The notes under the pieces: model-generated
Databases searched by the model: none
What the model was told of the DNA's origin: nothing
The model's input: the letters and a program-made list of their open reading frames with translations, nothing else
In this document: positions 27,422-36,129 of the stretch, piece after piece
How positions within the stretch are numbered: the first letter of the stretch is position 1
Layout of the letters: every line of letters begins with the position of its first letter
Source of the DNA: an uncultured Selenomonadaceae bacterium
GTDB lineage: Bacteria; Bacillota; Negativicutes; Selenomonadales; Selenomonadaceae
Assembly: GCA_905234235.1 (NCBI GenBank)
Contig: CAJOHN010000008.1
Span: 161,406-218,828, forward strand
DNA: 57,423 nucleotides
Direction: 5' to 3'
Program-made: the position numbers and the translations under genes

Positions 27422-28083
27422 TTAAAATCAAGAAGACTACGGCAAAAAAAATCGACGTGCTGATTGAACGTTATCCGGAGCTGGAAATTTGTCGGGGCAC
27501 TCTTTTAGCGGCGGTCGAAATTATTTGCGAGAGTTATCGCGACGGCGGGAAGTTGATAATTTGCGGGAACGGCGGCTCGGCGGCGGACGCTATGCATATT
27601 GTCGGCGAACTTATGAAGGGTTTTCTTTTGCCGCGCAGGATTGCCGATTTTAATCCTGAATTTGTTAAGCGGGCGCAAGAACTTTTCCCTGCCGACGTTG
27701 ATTATTTCAAAACGAATCTTCAAAGCGCATTGCCCGCCGTCAGCTTAGTTGGCGAGACTTCATTACTAACCGCCTTTGCCAACGACGTGTCGCCGAATTT
27801 AATTTTCGCGCAACAAATTTTCGGGCTCGGTAAGCGCGGCGACGTTTTGCTTGCCATTTCTACTTCGGGTAATTCTGATAATGTGTTGTTTGCTGTGGAA
27901 GTCGCAAAGATTATGGGCATTAAGACTGTGGCTATGACGGGGCGGCGCGGCGGTAGGCTTCGGCATTTATCCGACGTTTCAATTTGCGTGCCCGCGACTT
28001 CCTCGCATACAATTCAAGAATTCCACTTGCCGATTTACCATATGATTTGTCTGGCGGCGGAGAATGAATTTTTTGGAGATTGA
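27418..28083 (+). CDS. gmhA: GmhA-like phosphosugar isomerase (SIS domain)
   Basis: About 221 residues with the SIS fold of sedoheptulose-7-phosphate isomerase: ICGNGGSAADAMHIVGELMKG, the phosphate-binding STSGNSDNV, and HTIQEFHLPIYHMIC with the catalytic Glu/His region. GmhA makes D-glycero-D-manno-heptose 7-phosphate for lipopolysaccharide core or S-layer glycans, which fits a diderm cell. A segment of about 30 residues between the MKG and the VGETSL strand is longer than in the E. coli enzyme. GTG 27418 overlaps the previous stop as GTGA; GTG 27394 is an alternative. No other heptose genes are in the window, and it is wedged among hydrogenase genes. Confidence 0.8.
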   Translation: MIKIKKTTAKKIDVLIERYPELEICRGTLLAAVEIICESYRDGGKLIICGNGGSAADAMHIVGELMKGFLLPRRIADFNPEFVKRAQELFPADVDYFKTNLQSALPAVSLVGETSLLTAFANDVSPNLIFAQQIFGLGKRGDVLLAISTSGNSDNVLFAVEVAKIMGIKTVAMTGRRGGRLRHLSDVSICVPATSSHTIQEFHLPIYHMICLAAENEFFGD

Positions 28084-28085
28084 TT

Positions 28086-28424
28086 ATGCATGAGGCGACG
28101 CTTGCGGAAAATATTTTGGACATTGCGCTCGATGCGGCTGAGAAAAATCACGCGACTAAAATTCTTAAAATTGGGTTGACGCTCGGAGAGATGACCGGCG
28201 TTGAAGTCGAGGCGTTGACGTTGTCCTTTGATGTGCTTAAGAAAGATACTCCTGCTGATTGTGCGGAGCTTGTGGTTAAACGCGTGCCAATTAGTGCGGC
28301 GTGTAACAAGTGCGGCAAAACTTTTCGGCTTGAACGATATAATTTTTTCTGTCCCGAATGCGACGGCATTTTGATTTTGCGGAGCGGGCGCGAACTTTTG
28401 GTTGAATTCGTAGATTGCGAGTAG
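28086..28424 (+). CDS. hypA: Hydrogenase nickel incorporation protein HypA
   Basis: The 112-residue product starts MHEATLAENI, with the N-terminal Met-His-Glu nickel site. It has a zinc site of two CxxC pairs (CNKCGK and CPECDG) at about residues 73-95. HypA delivers Ni to the large subunit of NiFe hydrogenase together with HypB, whose gene follows directly. ATG 28086 has GGAG seven bases upstream. Length and motifs are normal. Confidence 0.95.
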   Translation: MHEATLAENILDIALDAAEKNHATKILKIGLTLGEMTGVEVEALTLSFDVLKKDTPADCAELVVKRVPISAACNKCGKTFRLERYNFFCPECDGILILRSGRELLVEFVDCE

Positions 28425-29084
28425 GTGATTAAGCTGGAAATAAAATTGATGAGAAATATTTTGGGCGCGAACGATGACATTGCCGCACAGAATCGGAAAG
28501 TGTTCGCGGAGCACGGCGTTATCGTTATGAATTTAATGGGTTCGCCGGGCTCTGGCAAAACAACTTTGCTTGAACAAACTTTGGCGCGTTTCGCCGATAA
28601 AATTAAAATCGTTGTGATTGAGGGCGACTTGTTCACTGCTAAGGATGCTGAACGCATAGAAAAGTCGGGCGTTGATGTGATTCAGATTAATACGGCGGGC
28701 GGCTGTCATCTCGATGCGCCGATGATTCAAAAAGTATGTGCGTCCCTCGACCTTGACGCGTTGGATTTGATAATCGTTGAGAATGTCGGAAATCTGGTTT
28801 GCCCTGCGGAATTTGATCTCGGAGAAAATTTCAAGGCGGTTGTACTATCAATAACTGAGGGCGACGATAAGCCGCTGAAGTATCCTCTGATTTTCAAGGA
28901 GTCGGAAGCTGTATTGCTGAATAAAGTTGACTTGTTGCCATTCACGAATTTTAATTTAGAATCTGCGCGGAATGACTTGACGACGTTACATCCGACGATA
29001 AAAATTTTTGAAACATCATGCACGACGGGCGCGGGGCTTGAGACTTGGTGCGCGTGGCTGTTAAAAAAATTGGAGGCGCGTTAA
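28425..29084 (+). CDS. hypB: Hydrogenase/urease nickel GTPase HypB
   Basis: The 219-residue GTPase has Walker A GSPGSGKTTL, the G2/metal region with GGCHLDA that carries nickel ligands, EGDLFTAKDA, and NKVDLLP (guanine specificity). It inserts Ni into NiFe hydrogenase with HypA. The His-rich N-terminal tail of some HypB proteins is absent. The start is uncertain: GTG 28425 abuts the hypA stop, while the conserved family start (EIKLMRNILGAND) lies three to eight codons later, and the ribosome-site-like GGTGAT would then serve a CTG at 28434 or ATG 28449. The stop overlaps the next ATG. Confidence 0.93.
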   Translation: MIKLEIKLMRNILGANDDIAAQNRKVFAEHGVIVMNLMGSPGSGKTTLLEQTLARFADKIKIVVIEGDLFTAKDAERIEKSGVDVIQINTAGGCHLDAPMIQKVCASLDLDALDLIIVENVGNLVCPAEFDLGENFKAVVLSITEGDDKPLKYPLIFKESEAVLLNKVDLLPFTNFNLESARNDLTTLHPTIKIFETSCTTGAGLETWCAWLLKKLEAR

Positions 29085-29575
29085 TGGAAAGTTTATTCAC
29101 GGCGGAAAATACGGTGCTCGGTATCGGCAACATAATTCTTTCGGACGAGGGCTTTGGTGTGCGTGTCGTCGAATATCTTGAGAAAAATTTTACATTCCCC
29201 GAAAATGTCAACTTGATTGACGGCGGGACGCTCGGCGTAGAGTTGACGCATTTTATTACGGGAACGCAACGGCTTTTGATAATCGATTCGATAGACGGCG
29301 GCGCGGAGGCGGCTAAAACTTTTCACTTGCGCGGCGCGGAGATTAAAAATCATTTTGCGCAAAAAATATCGGCGCACGAGGTCGGGATTCAAGACGTGCT
29401 GACGATGTTAGAACTGTCGAATAAAAAAATTCCGCACGTCGAATTAATCGGGGCGCAACCGTTCAGCTTAGAGGCGGGCGTCGAATTAACCGAGCCGATG
29501 GCAAAGTTAGTGCCGCAGTTCGCCGATAAAGCCGTAGAAATTTTGAAGTCATGGGGATTGGAGGTTCGGCAATGA
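29084..29575 (+). CDS. NiFe-hydrogenase maturation endopeptidase (HyaD/HybD family)
   Basis: The 163-residue protein shows the family motifs GIGNIILSDEGFGVRVVEYL (nickel-binding Asp/Glu), LIDGGTLGVEL, LLIIDSIDGG and the His in SAHEVGIQDVL. This endopeptidase clips the C-terminal tail of the hydrogenase large subunit after Ni insertion. GGAGG is nine bases before ATG 29084, and the ATG shares bases with the hypB TAA. hypC-F and the structural hydrogenase genes are not in this window and must be elsewhere. Confidence 0.92.
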   Translation: MESLFTAENTVLGIGNIILSDEGFGVRVVEYLEKNFTFPENVNLIDGGTLGVELTHFITGTQRLLIIDSIDGGAEAAKTFHLRGAEIKNHFAQKISAHEVGIQDVLTMLELSNKKIPHVELIGAQPFSLEAGVELTEPMAKLVPQFADKAVEILKSWGLEVRQ

Positions 29576-30297
29576 TAATTTTTCCTGCAATAGACCTGCG
29601 CGGCGGCAAATGCGTGCGTTTGATTCAAGGCGACTTCGATAAAGAAACTGTTTACTCTGACGACCCGCAAGCTACCGCGTTGAAGTGGCAATCTATGGGC
29701 GCGAAATTTTTGCATGTTGTAGATTTGGACGGCGCAAGGGTAGGTTCGCCGCAAAATCTTGACGCCATTAAAAAAATTTTGGATACCGTTGAAATTCCGA
29801 TTGAAGTTGGCGGCGGCATTCGTACAATCGCTGACGTGGAAAAAATTTTATCTTTGGGAGTTCGCCGCGTGATTCTCGGAAGTGTTGCCGTAGAAAATAT
29901 TTCGCTCGTCGCAGAGGCTGTTAAAAAATTCGGCGATAAAATTGTCGTCGGGATTGATGCGCGTAATGGATTTGTGGCGGTTCACGGCTGGGAAAAATCT
30001 TCTCAAGTCAAAGTCGAGGAACTTGCAAAAAAAATCGTCGCGGCGGGCGTCGAAACGATTATTTATACCGATATTTCAAAGGACGGCATGTTGAGCGGCG
30101 TCAACGCAAAAATTTTTTCCGAGCTGCAAAAAATTTCGGGCGCAAAAATTGTTGCATCGGGCGGCGTGAAAAATCTTGAGGACATTCGCGCACTCAAGGC
30201 GGCAAAAATTTCCGGCGTGATTGTTGGGAAGGCGATTTATACCGGCGCACTCGATTTGAAAGCGGCGATTGAAATTTCGGAGGAAAAATCATGCTGA
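29572..30297 (+). CDS. hisA: Phosphoribosylformimino-AICAR-ribotide isomerase
   Basis: The 241-residue TIM barrel starts [17 protein letters not shown] with the catalytic Asp8. It has VGGGIRT and VASGGV phosphate-binding loops and the second catalytic Asp in YTDISKDGM. It performs the Amadori isomerisation of the fourth histidine step. ATG 29572 overlaps the protease stop (ATGA) and is preceded by GGAGG. hisF follows with a 7-base overlap; other his genes are not in the window. Confidence 0.96.
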   Translation: MIIFPAIDLRGGKCVRLIQGDFDKETVYSDDPQATALKWQSMGAKFLHVVDLDGARVGSPQNLDAIKKILDTVEIPIEVGGGIRTIADVEKILSLGVRRVILGSVAVENISLVAEAVKKFGDKIVVGIDARNGFVAVHGWEKSSQVKVEELAKKIVAAGVETIIYTDISKDGMLSGVNAKIFSELQKISGAKIVASGGVKNLEDIRALKAAKISGVIVGKAIYTGALDLKAAIEISEEKSC

Positions 30298-31049
30298 CCA
30301 AAAGAATTATTCCTTGTTTGGACGTTAAAGCCGGTCGCGTCGTCAAAGGAACAAATTTTATCGGCTTGCGCGACGCAGGAGACCCCGTCGAACTTGCGAA
30401 ACGCTACGATTTGGAACGCGCAGACGAATTGGTTTTCTTGGACATCACCGCCTCGCACGAAGGACGCGGAACGATGGTTGAAGTCGCAAAAAATTGTGCC
30501 GCGCAAGTTTTTATTCCGTTTACGGTCGGCGGAGGCATTCGTACCGTCGAAGATATGCGCATAATGCTCGCGGCGGGCGCAGATAAAATCTCAATCAACA
30601 GCGCGGCAGTCAAAAATCCTCAACTTATCGAAGAAGGCGCAAAAAAATTCGGCAGTCAATGCATTGTGCTTGCAGTCGACGCCAAAAAACGCTCCGATAA
30701 CGGCTGGGAAATTTTTATCAACGGCGGAAGAACTCCGACGGGTCTCGATTGCCTCGATTGGATAAAAAAAGGCGTTGAACTCGGTGCGGGCGAAATTTTA
30801 TTGACAAGTATGGACGCCGACGGCACGAAAGACGGCTACGACATCGAATTGACCCGCGCAGTCAGCGAGGCGGTTAATGTTCCCGTGATTGCTTCGGGCG
30901 GCGCAGGCGAATTGAAACATTTTTACGACGTGCTTGTTGACGGCAAAGCTGATGCGGTGTTGGCGGCGTCGGTTTTTCATTACGGCAAGTATACGATTCG
31001 CCAAGTCAAAGAGTATCTGCAAAGTCGCGGCGTCGAAGTCAGATTTTAA
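30291..31049 (+). CDS. hisF: Imidazole glycerol phosphate synthase cyclase subunit
   Basis: The 252-residue TIM barrel begins [20 protein letters not shown] with the catalytic Asp11. It contains [25 protein letters not shown] with the second catalytic Asp, and [13 protein letters not shown]. With HisH it converts PRFAR to imidazole glycerol phosphate and AICAR. The ATG overlaps hisA. hisH and hisI are not found next to it, so the his pathway is scattered in this genome. Confidence 0.97.
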   Translation: MLTKRIIPCLDVKAGRVVKGTNFIGLRDAGDPVELAKRYDLERADELVFLDITASHEGRGTMVEVAKNCAAQVFIPFTVGGGIRTVEDMRIMLAAGADKISINSAAVKNPQLIEEGAKKFGSQCIVLAVDAKKRSDNGWEIFINGGRTPTGLDCLDWIKKGVELGAGEILLTSMDADGTKDGYDIELTRAVSEAVNVPVIASGGAGELKHFYDVLVDGKADAVLAASVFHYGKYTIRQVKEYLQSRGVEVRF

Positions 31050-31056
31050 ATTGCGG

Positions 31057-31086
31057 TTGAAGTTTTCGGGCGTAGTGGCTTATAAT
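31057..31086 (+). promoter_or_regulatory. Promoter of the membrane protein / SGNH hydrolase pair
   Basis: TTGAAG (31057-31062), an 18-bp spacer and TATAAT (31081-31086) lie just after hisF, starting a new transcript. Confidence 0.6.
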
Positions 31087-31118
31087 TAGGCGGCAGTAAA
31101 ATTTAAGGAGCGGATTGT

Positions 31119-31601
31119 TTGAAGTGGATTAATCATCAAATTGTTACGGGCTTCATCGTATGCACGGCGACAAATGACGCACTTTTTACGGCATCGGCGA
31201 TAGTCGGCGCGGTTTTGCCTGACAGAGTTGAAGGTTCGCCGCCCAAAGATAATTCGGCTTATTGGAAGTGGCGTAAGAAACATCGTACTTGGTCGCATTA
31301 CCCGCTGATTTATCTCGCGTTAATTGGAGCCGCACAACTCGCTAAAGAATATTATCCCGAACCGACGCTTGACTTCGCGCTGAACTTGATAACCTACGCG
31401 CTTATCGGAGCATTGTTGCACATCGCGGAGGACGGAATTTGCGGGAAGGTGCCGATTTTCACGCCGCATAAAAAGTACGGAATAAAGTTGTTCAAAGTTG
31501 GTTCGTGGCAAGAATATTTTTTTGCCGTGCTGATAATTGCAATCTGCTTATTTGCCGGATTCGGAGATATTAACTTGTTGAGGAGCTACCTTAACTTATG
31601 A
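31119..31601 (+). CDS. YdjM/DUF457-like integral membrane protein
   Basis: The 160-residue protein has an N-terminal MKWINHQIVTGFIV, an Asp in GAVLPDRVEG, a HRTWSHYPL segment with the His pair, and LLHIAEDGICGKVPIF. These are the conserved His/Asp positions of the YdjM family (membrane-bound putative metal-dependent hydrolases). Three to four hydrophobic segments are visible. TTG 31119 has AAGGAG about nine bases upstream. Its end overlaps the next gene's ATG. No substrate is known for the family. Confidence 0.75.
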   Translation: MKWINHQIVTGFIVCTATNDALFTASAIVGAVLPDRVEGSPPKDNSAYWKWRKKHRTWSHYPLIYLALIGAAQLAKEYYPEPTLDFALNLITYALIGALLHIAEDGICGKVPIFTPHKKYGIKLFKVGSWQEYFFAVLIIAICLFAGFGDINLLRSYLNL

Positions 31602-33217
31602 AAAATTTTTTTGCGTTCGCGATAATCGCCGCGCTGATGAGTTTTTTCTCGATATTCAGCATGTACATCGCCGAGAAAACTGACGTTCTCCAACTCAATG
31701 GGCGCCCGCTTGAAGTGACTTTTGAACAAGATGGCGACGATACTTTGATGACTTGGAAAGCGTTGCCCTATCCTTGCGTCTACAAAATCACGACAATCAG
31801 CCGCACGACGGGGCTTGTTGAAGGTTCGCCGCCCTTCCACGTGTTCAAGGAGGAGGAAACGCCTTTTACGAGTTACAAAGTGCCGCGTGCGCCGATTCCG
31901 ACTTATTATTTTGTGACGGCGCGCGGTTTGTTCAATGAAATTTATCGTTCGGACAAAATTTATGCCAATCCCAATTTTCCGACGCCGCCGCATCCGGTCA
32001 GCATTTATCATTACGCCGCCGGTAATCCTGCGAGTTTAATGCCGTTCCTTGTTTGGCACACCGTCCCCAATGCCGTTTGTTATGAGTTTGAACTTTTGGA
32101 CGCGCCGCCCGAAGTCGAAGGCGGGATTAATTTATCGAAGTTGCACCATCTGGACAGCACGCGGAAAATTTACACCAACGGTTATCAAGCGGATTTACGT
32201 TCGTTCGCAAATAAAAAAGAACTCTATTGGCGGGCGCGAGCGTTAGGACTTCATCACGAACCGATTGGCGAGTTCTGTAAGGCGGAGAAAATTTTCGTCG
32301 ACGCGAATAAACCTGTGCCGAATTGTCCGCTGATAAATAATTTTGACTTCATGGATTATCTGCCGCAACCGATTTATCACGTGTTCGATTGGATACCATT
32401 GAACGCGGCGGCGAAGTATGAAGTTGAAATGTTGACGCATCCGCCCGAAGTTGAAAATGACACGGAGCCGAGCGCGGACGGCGTGTGGCGTATGATTTCG
32501 GAGGACGTTTCGAGCTTGTACGACGAATACGGGCGTCCTTATGCGGGTGTTTATTATTGGCGCGTGCGTGCGCTTGACGATAACAACCAACCGATTGGCA
32601 CTTGGTCGAACAGCGAGAAATTTATTGTCGAAGATTACACGGGCGGCGTTGACGTTGCGATTTTGGGCGACAGCATTTCGCACGGAGGCGGCGCAGTCAG
32701 TTATTCTCCGCGTGCTTTGCAATACAGTTACGAAACTTACATTGATTTTCCCGTTGTGAATTTGTCGAGGAGCGGCGATACTTCCCGCACGACTCTCGAC
32801 CGTTTTAATCAGGACGTTGTGCCGCTTAAGCCGAAGAATTTAATTATCTCGACGGGCGCGAACTGTTTACGTGCCGAAAATATTTCCGCTGAAGATGTTA
32901 TAGCCGACCTCGCCGGTATCAATAAGCTTTGTCTGCAAAATAATATTCGCCCGATTTTCTTGACGCTCATGCCGATTAATCCCGCTAACATTCAAAACGC
33001 CTTCCACACGCCCACCGACCCCGATTGGCACGCGAAACTTCAACAGATTAACGACTACATTAAGCGGCAAGAATTTTTTATCGACATTGAGCCTTACTTT
33101 TACGACGCGCAAGGCACTATGGATGTGAGCTTTTCTGTCGACGGCATTCATCCCGACATTCGCGGCAAAATGTTAATCGGCGAGCTTATCAGCAAGAATA
33201 AAAATCTTTTCAAATAA
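31598..33217 (+). CDS. Exported SGNH/GDSL hydrolase with fibronectin-like modules
   Basis: The 539-residue protein has an N-terminal membrane or signal segment (residues 3-24). Two to three beta-sandwich modules follow, each marked by a WRARAL- or WRVRALDDN-type strand with a PIGEF/PIGTW ending (about residues 110-350). The C-terminal SGNH hydrolase domain has block I GDSISHGGG, block II SRSGDTSRTT, block III STGANC and block V SVDGIHPDIRG. The catalytic triad should be Ser in GDS, and Asp and His in DGIHP. It probably removes acyl or acetyl groups from a cell-surface glycan or lipid. It is co-transcribed with the YdjM-like gene and followed by a terminator. Confidence 0.85.
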   Translation: MKNFFAFAIIAALMSFFSIFSMYIAEKTDVLQLNGRPLEVTFEQDGDDTLMTWKALPYPCVYKITTISRTTGLVEGSPPFHVFKEEETPFTSYKVPRAPIPTYYFVTARGLFNEIYRSDKIYANPNFPTPPHPVSIYHYAAGNPASLMPFLVWHTVPNAVCYEFELLDAPPEVEGGINLSKLHHLDSTRKIYTNGYQADLRSFANKKELYWRARALGLHHEPIGEFCKAEKIFVDANKPVPNCPLINNFDFMDYLPQPIYHVFDWIPLNAAAKYEVEMLTHPPEVENDTEPSADGVWRMISEDVSSLYDEYGRPYAGVYYWRVRALDDNNQPIGTWSNSEKFIVEDYTGGVDVAILGDSISHGGGAVSYSPRALQYSYETYIDFPVVNLSRSGDTSRTTLDRFNQDVVPLKPKNLIISTGANCLRAENISAEDVIADLAGINKLCLQNNIRPIFLTLMPINPANIQNAFHTPTDPDWHAKLQQINDYIKRQEFFIDIEPYFYDAQGTMDVSFSVDGIHPDIRGKMLIGELISKNKNLFK

Positions 33218-33220
33218 AGA

Positions 33221-33254
33221 ATCCCCTGCAACCTGCGCGGGGGATAATTTTTTT
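33221..33254 (+). terminator. Intrinsic terminator containing a CTGCGCGG copy
   Basis: ATCCCC pairs with GGGGAT around a loop of 13 bases, then a run of seven T. One copy of the dispersed word (33233-33240) forms part of the loop and right arm. Confidence 0.75.
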
Positions 33255-33281
33255 GCGTAATGAAAATGCAATCAAAACGCT

Positions 33282-33614
33282 TCATGTGTACAAAACAGCT
33301 TTCCCGTCGCGAACCATTTGGTCAAGTTCGGCTTTGGAAATGATTTTAAGGTCGCCCGGGTGCAAAGTGAATCTGTCCATACGCGCTTTGGAAATGTAAT
33401 GACCTGTAGTCTTTGCAAGACTCGGATCGAGACCGTAAAGATATTCTTCAATTAACACCGCCATTGCAAGTTCGTCGTTGGTCGCCGTTTCGTCGCTCAT
33501 GCCCCAGAAGACGCCCAGAGATTTGAGATAATCCCAACAGGCTTGTTTGCTCTCGAAGGTCGCAACGAAGTCACGGGCTTTTTGTTCGGCTTCGGCTTTG
33601 GTAATTTTCGCCAT
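33282..33614 (-). CDS. Small acidic protein of unknown function
   Basis: A 110-residue soluble protein beginning MAKITKAEAEQKARDF. Two parts can be seen: a helical N-terminal half with WDYLKSLGVFWGMSDE and a C-terminal part with LHPGDLKIISKAELDQMV. GGAGGAA lies six bases before ATG 33614. No family is recognised. It lies downstream of the ADP-ribosylglycohydrolase fusion in the same direction with a 43-base gap, so it may be co-transcribed and functionally linked. Confidence 0.65.
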   Translation of the reverse strand: MAKITKAEAEQKARDFVATFESKQACWDYLKSLGVFWGMSDETATNDELAMAVLIEEYLYGLDPSLAKTTGHYISKARMDRFTLHPGDLKIISKAELDQMVRDGKAVLYT

Positions 33615-33656
33615 AAAATATTCCTCCGTTCATTGAAAATTTTTTGCGGGATCGGA

Positions 33657-36044
33657 TTAACCGTGCAACTCGGCTATCGTCTCCAGTGCGGCGTCTTCTT
33701 CAAAAGGTTGGTCTGCTCCGAAACCCTTAATTCCGCTTTTTGCCAAGTAAGCGTCGACAACTTTATTGTTGACAAAGTAACCATTGCCCATTCCTTGATA
33801 GAAAAATGTCCAATCCGAGCCTTTGGGTTGTGAAAAATCCGGCAGGCGATCATAAAATTTCGCAACTTTTTTATCGTCAGGCACTTCGTGAGCTTTTCCG
33901 TTTGAATCTAAAAAATAATCCGTCGTCCAACCCGACTGATTTGTATGAACAACGTATAAAGCGTCGCGGAAAATGTCATCTTTTAATACTTTTTCCCAAT
34001 CCTGTTTTTGTTTGTCGAGTGAACGATTTGCTGTACCCATGCCGCCGCAGTGTGCCAGCGGATAAATTTGCGAAGTTTTTTCGTTGCAGGTGACGAGGAT
34101 ACATTTTTTCGCGTCGAGCAATTCGCTGTAAGTCTTCGCATTTCCATAAATATTTTTGGAAGGCTCGCCCGTCAACGCTTCGTAAACAGCTTCGCTTGTA
34201 ACTTTTCCGAGACAAAGAATATTTTCCGGCTCCAAAATTTCGCACAGCTCACGGAAAAATTTGGCGTCGTGCATCATCAATTTTTTTGTCATGCCGCTAC
34301 CTTCATTGCCGAAACGATAGCCTAAACAAAAATTCGTAAAGAAAACGTCCGCGCAGGGTTTAGTAATGTCGCGTCCGAGAATTTTAAACAGCTCAATTAA
34401 ATTTCTGTCCGTCGTCGACTTCAGACTGAAGGGGTACGGCACGTCTTCGCCCGCATTAATTTTTTCAACAGCCACTTTAAAAGATTCGGCGTCGTCGTTA
34501 AAGAAATTGCCCCAATCCTGCGCAACAAGCAGATATTTTATTTTGGGCGTGTGTTCAGCATAACCAAAGCCCTGCCAATAAGTGTACAGATTAATTTCGT
34601 CGCAGATATTGACACCGTTGACGACGGGCGCGAAAAGTTCAACTTTATTTCCTGTGGCGAGACCGTCGCGGTATTCTGGATATTGATTCTTAGCGCGTTC
34701 GACGAGGTTTTTATACGCTTGAGATTTTTCTTTGTTAAAATCTCGAATAGAAACTTTTACGAGCAAGTCAATTAAATCCGCCGTCAACTCGAACAGCTCA
34801 TCACTGCAAGGATTAATAACAAGCCCCATTTTTTCATCGTCGCCAGAATTTTTGATTGTCGCGTTGATTTGTGCGCAATTTTCAAGCAGATTATCGATTC
34901 GGTTCGTCACGCATTTAAGTTGTCTGCCCTTGATGCTGACTACCTTATTAAATTCGTAAAAATTCGTGAAGACCGCCATAACCGAATGATTTCTATGCGG
35001 ACTCGGCATGATAATCGGCGCAAAATTAGTATTGTCTTCGTCGTCGGAAATTTTTTCCATTGCAACGATAAAACAGCCGTCAGCATGAATTCTGTCGTGA
35101 ATCGCGTTGAGCAGGTCGTCGATATTAATCGGTTTGTGGGCATTGTTCGATTGTTCGGCATAAATTTTTCTCATCGCTGCGTCGATTCGCTCGTTGCCGT
35201 GCAGTTCAGTGGATTCGTTTTGCATGTGAATAATCAGAGCAATTTTATCAATCACTTCGAGCATTTCATACGGAACTTTTTCGCGAGCCTTATCAATGAA
35301 CTCTTTGGGGACTCCAAAAAAAGCTTCGGCGATACTGCCCGCGATTGCCGCAAGCGTATCAGAGTCTCCGCCTAAAGAAACAGCATTTCTAATCGCGTCC
35401 TCGAAACTATCAGCCTCAAGGAAAGAAATAATCGCTTCGGGAACAGATTTCTGCGCGGAAGTTTCATGGCGATAATTCGGACGAATTTCGTCAAGCGTGC
35501 GCGACAAATCATAACCGAAATTTTCTTCAACGTATAATTTTATCTCCGACTTGGAAACTTTATTCCGCGCCAAGAAAATTGCACTCGCGACCGCCTCCGC
35601 ACTCTTGACGCCTTCGGGGTGATTGTGAGTAACTTCAGCCGTCCAACGCGCCACGTTGCGCACCAAATCTAAATCGCCGTAAATTATCCCTAACAAAGCG
35701 ACAGCAGAAACCCTCATCGCCGCGCCGTTACCAAAACTTTTATACGGTTGCGGGGAGTCGGACATCAGCCAATTTTTAAATCTGTGCCCGTAACCCGCGT
35801 TCGGATATTTGCGTCCCCAACTCTGCATTGAATTGATGACAGCATTTTTAATCGAAATCTCGTCCAAGCCGTCGCACGTAAATAAAGCTTCGGCAACCGC
35901 AACCGTCATGACGGTATCGTCGGTGATGTGCCCGCTCCGGCGAATAAATTTGAAATCCTTCGTCTTGATTGGGTGTCCTTCGTAGCACGAGCCGGAAATG
36001 TCGCCGATAATCGCTCCGTAAAGCAACGTATTCATAATGTCCAT
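33657..36044 (-). CDS. Three-domain fusion: ADP-ribosylglycohydrolase, SseB-like, UDG-superfamily-like
   Basis: The 795-residue protein has an N-terminal ADP-ribosylglycohydrolase (DraG) domain, residues 1-275. It keeps the binuclear metal ligands in GAIIGDISGS, ITDDTVMTVAVAEAL (about 40-54) and SLGGDSDTLAAIAGSIAEAFFG (about 222-243). Residues 300-440 look like an SseB N-terminal domain (ADGCFIVAMEK, MAVFTNFYEF, GLVINPCSDELF). Residues 495-700 resemble a uracil-DNA glycosylase fold: LLVAQDWGNFF as motif 1, FFTNFCLGYR, ILCLG, and HCGGMGTANR in the place of the C-terminal His motif (near 662). The last 90 residues are unrecognised. The protein should remove ADP-ribose from a target, and the UDG-like part suggests a nucleic-acid connection. 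ATG 36044 follows GGGAGG. I do not know a named family with this order. Confidence 0.72.
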   Translation of the reverse strand: MDIMNTLLYGAIIGDISGSCYEGHPIKTKDFKFIRRSGHITDDTVMTVAVAEALFTCDGLDEISIKNAVINSMQSWGRKYPNAGYGHRFKNWLMSDSPQPYKSFGNGAAMRVSAVALLGIIYGDLDLVRNVARWTAEVTHNHPEGVKSAEAVASAIFLARNKVSKSEIKLYVEENFGYDLSRTLDEIRPNYRHETSAQKSVPEAIISFLEADSFEDAIRNAVSLGGDSDTLAAIAGSIAEAFFGVPKEFIDKAREKVPYEMLEVIDKIALIIHMQNESTELHGNERIDAAMRKIYAEQSNNAHKPINIDDLLNAIHDRIHADGCFIVAMEKISDDEDNTNFAPIIMPSPHRNHSVMAVFTNFYEFNKVVSIKGRQLKCVTNRIDNLLENCAQINATIKNSGDDEKMGLVINPCSDELFELTADLIDLLVKVSIRDFNKEKSQAYKNLVERAKNQYPEYRDGLATGNKVELFAPVVNGVNICDEINLYTYWQGFGYAEHTPKIKYLLVAQDWGNFFNDDAESFKVAVEKINAGEDVPYPFSLKSTTDRNLIELFKILGRDITKPCADVFFTNFCLGYRFGNEGSGMTKKLMMHDAKFFRELCEILEPENILCLGKVTSEAVYEALTGEPSKNIYGNAKTYSELLDAKKCILVTCNEKTSQIYPLAHCGGMGTANRSLDKQKQDWEKVLKDDIFRDALYVVHTNQSGWTTDYFLDSNGKAHEVPDDKKVAKFYDRLPDFSQPKGSDWTFFYQGMGNGYFVNNKVVDAYLAKSGIKGFGADQPFEEDAALETIAELHG

Positions 36045-36090
36045 GATAATTCCTCCCGCAATTCTCTGAACAATTTCATCTTACAAGGCA

Positions 36091-36096
36091 ATTATA
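36091..36096 (-). promoter_or_regulatory. Likely -10 box for the ADP-ribosylglycohydrolase fusion
   Basis: TATAAT on the minus strand lies about 45 bases before ATG 36044. No convincing -35 was found at the right distance. Confidence 0.45.
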
Positions 36097-36129
36097 CAGG
36101 CGAGAAAAATTTTTTGGTCACTTTGAAAG

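Noticed and set aside
28425-28448. CTG 28434 as hypB start
   Set aside because: Spacing from GGTGAT and similarity to family starts would fit, but CTG starts are rare, so the GTG is kept and the doubt noted.
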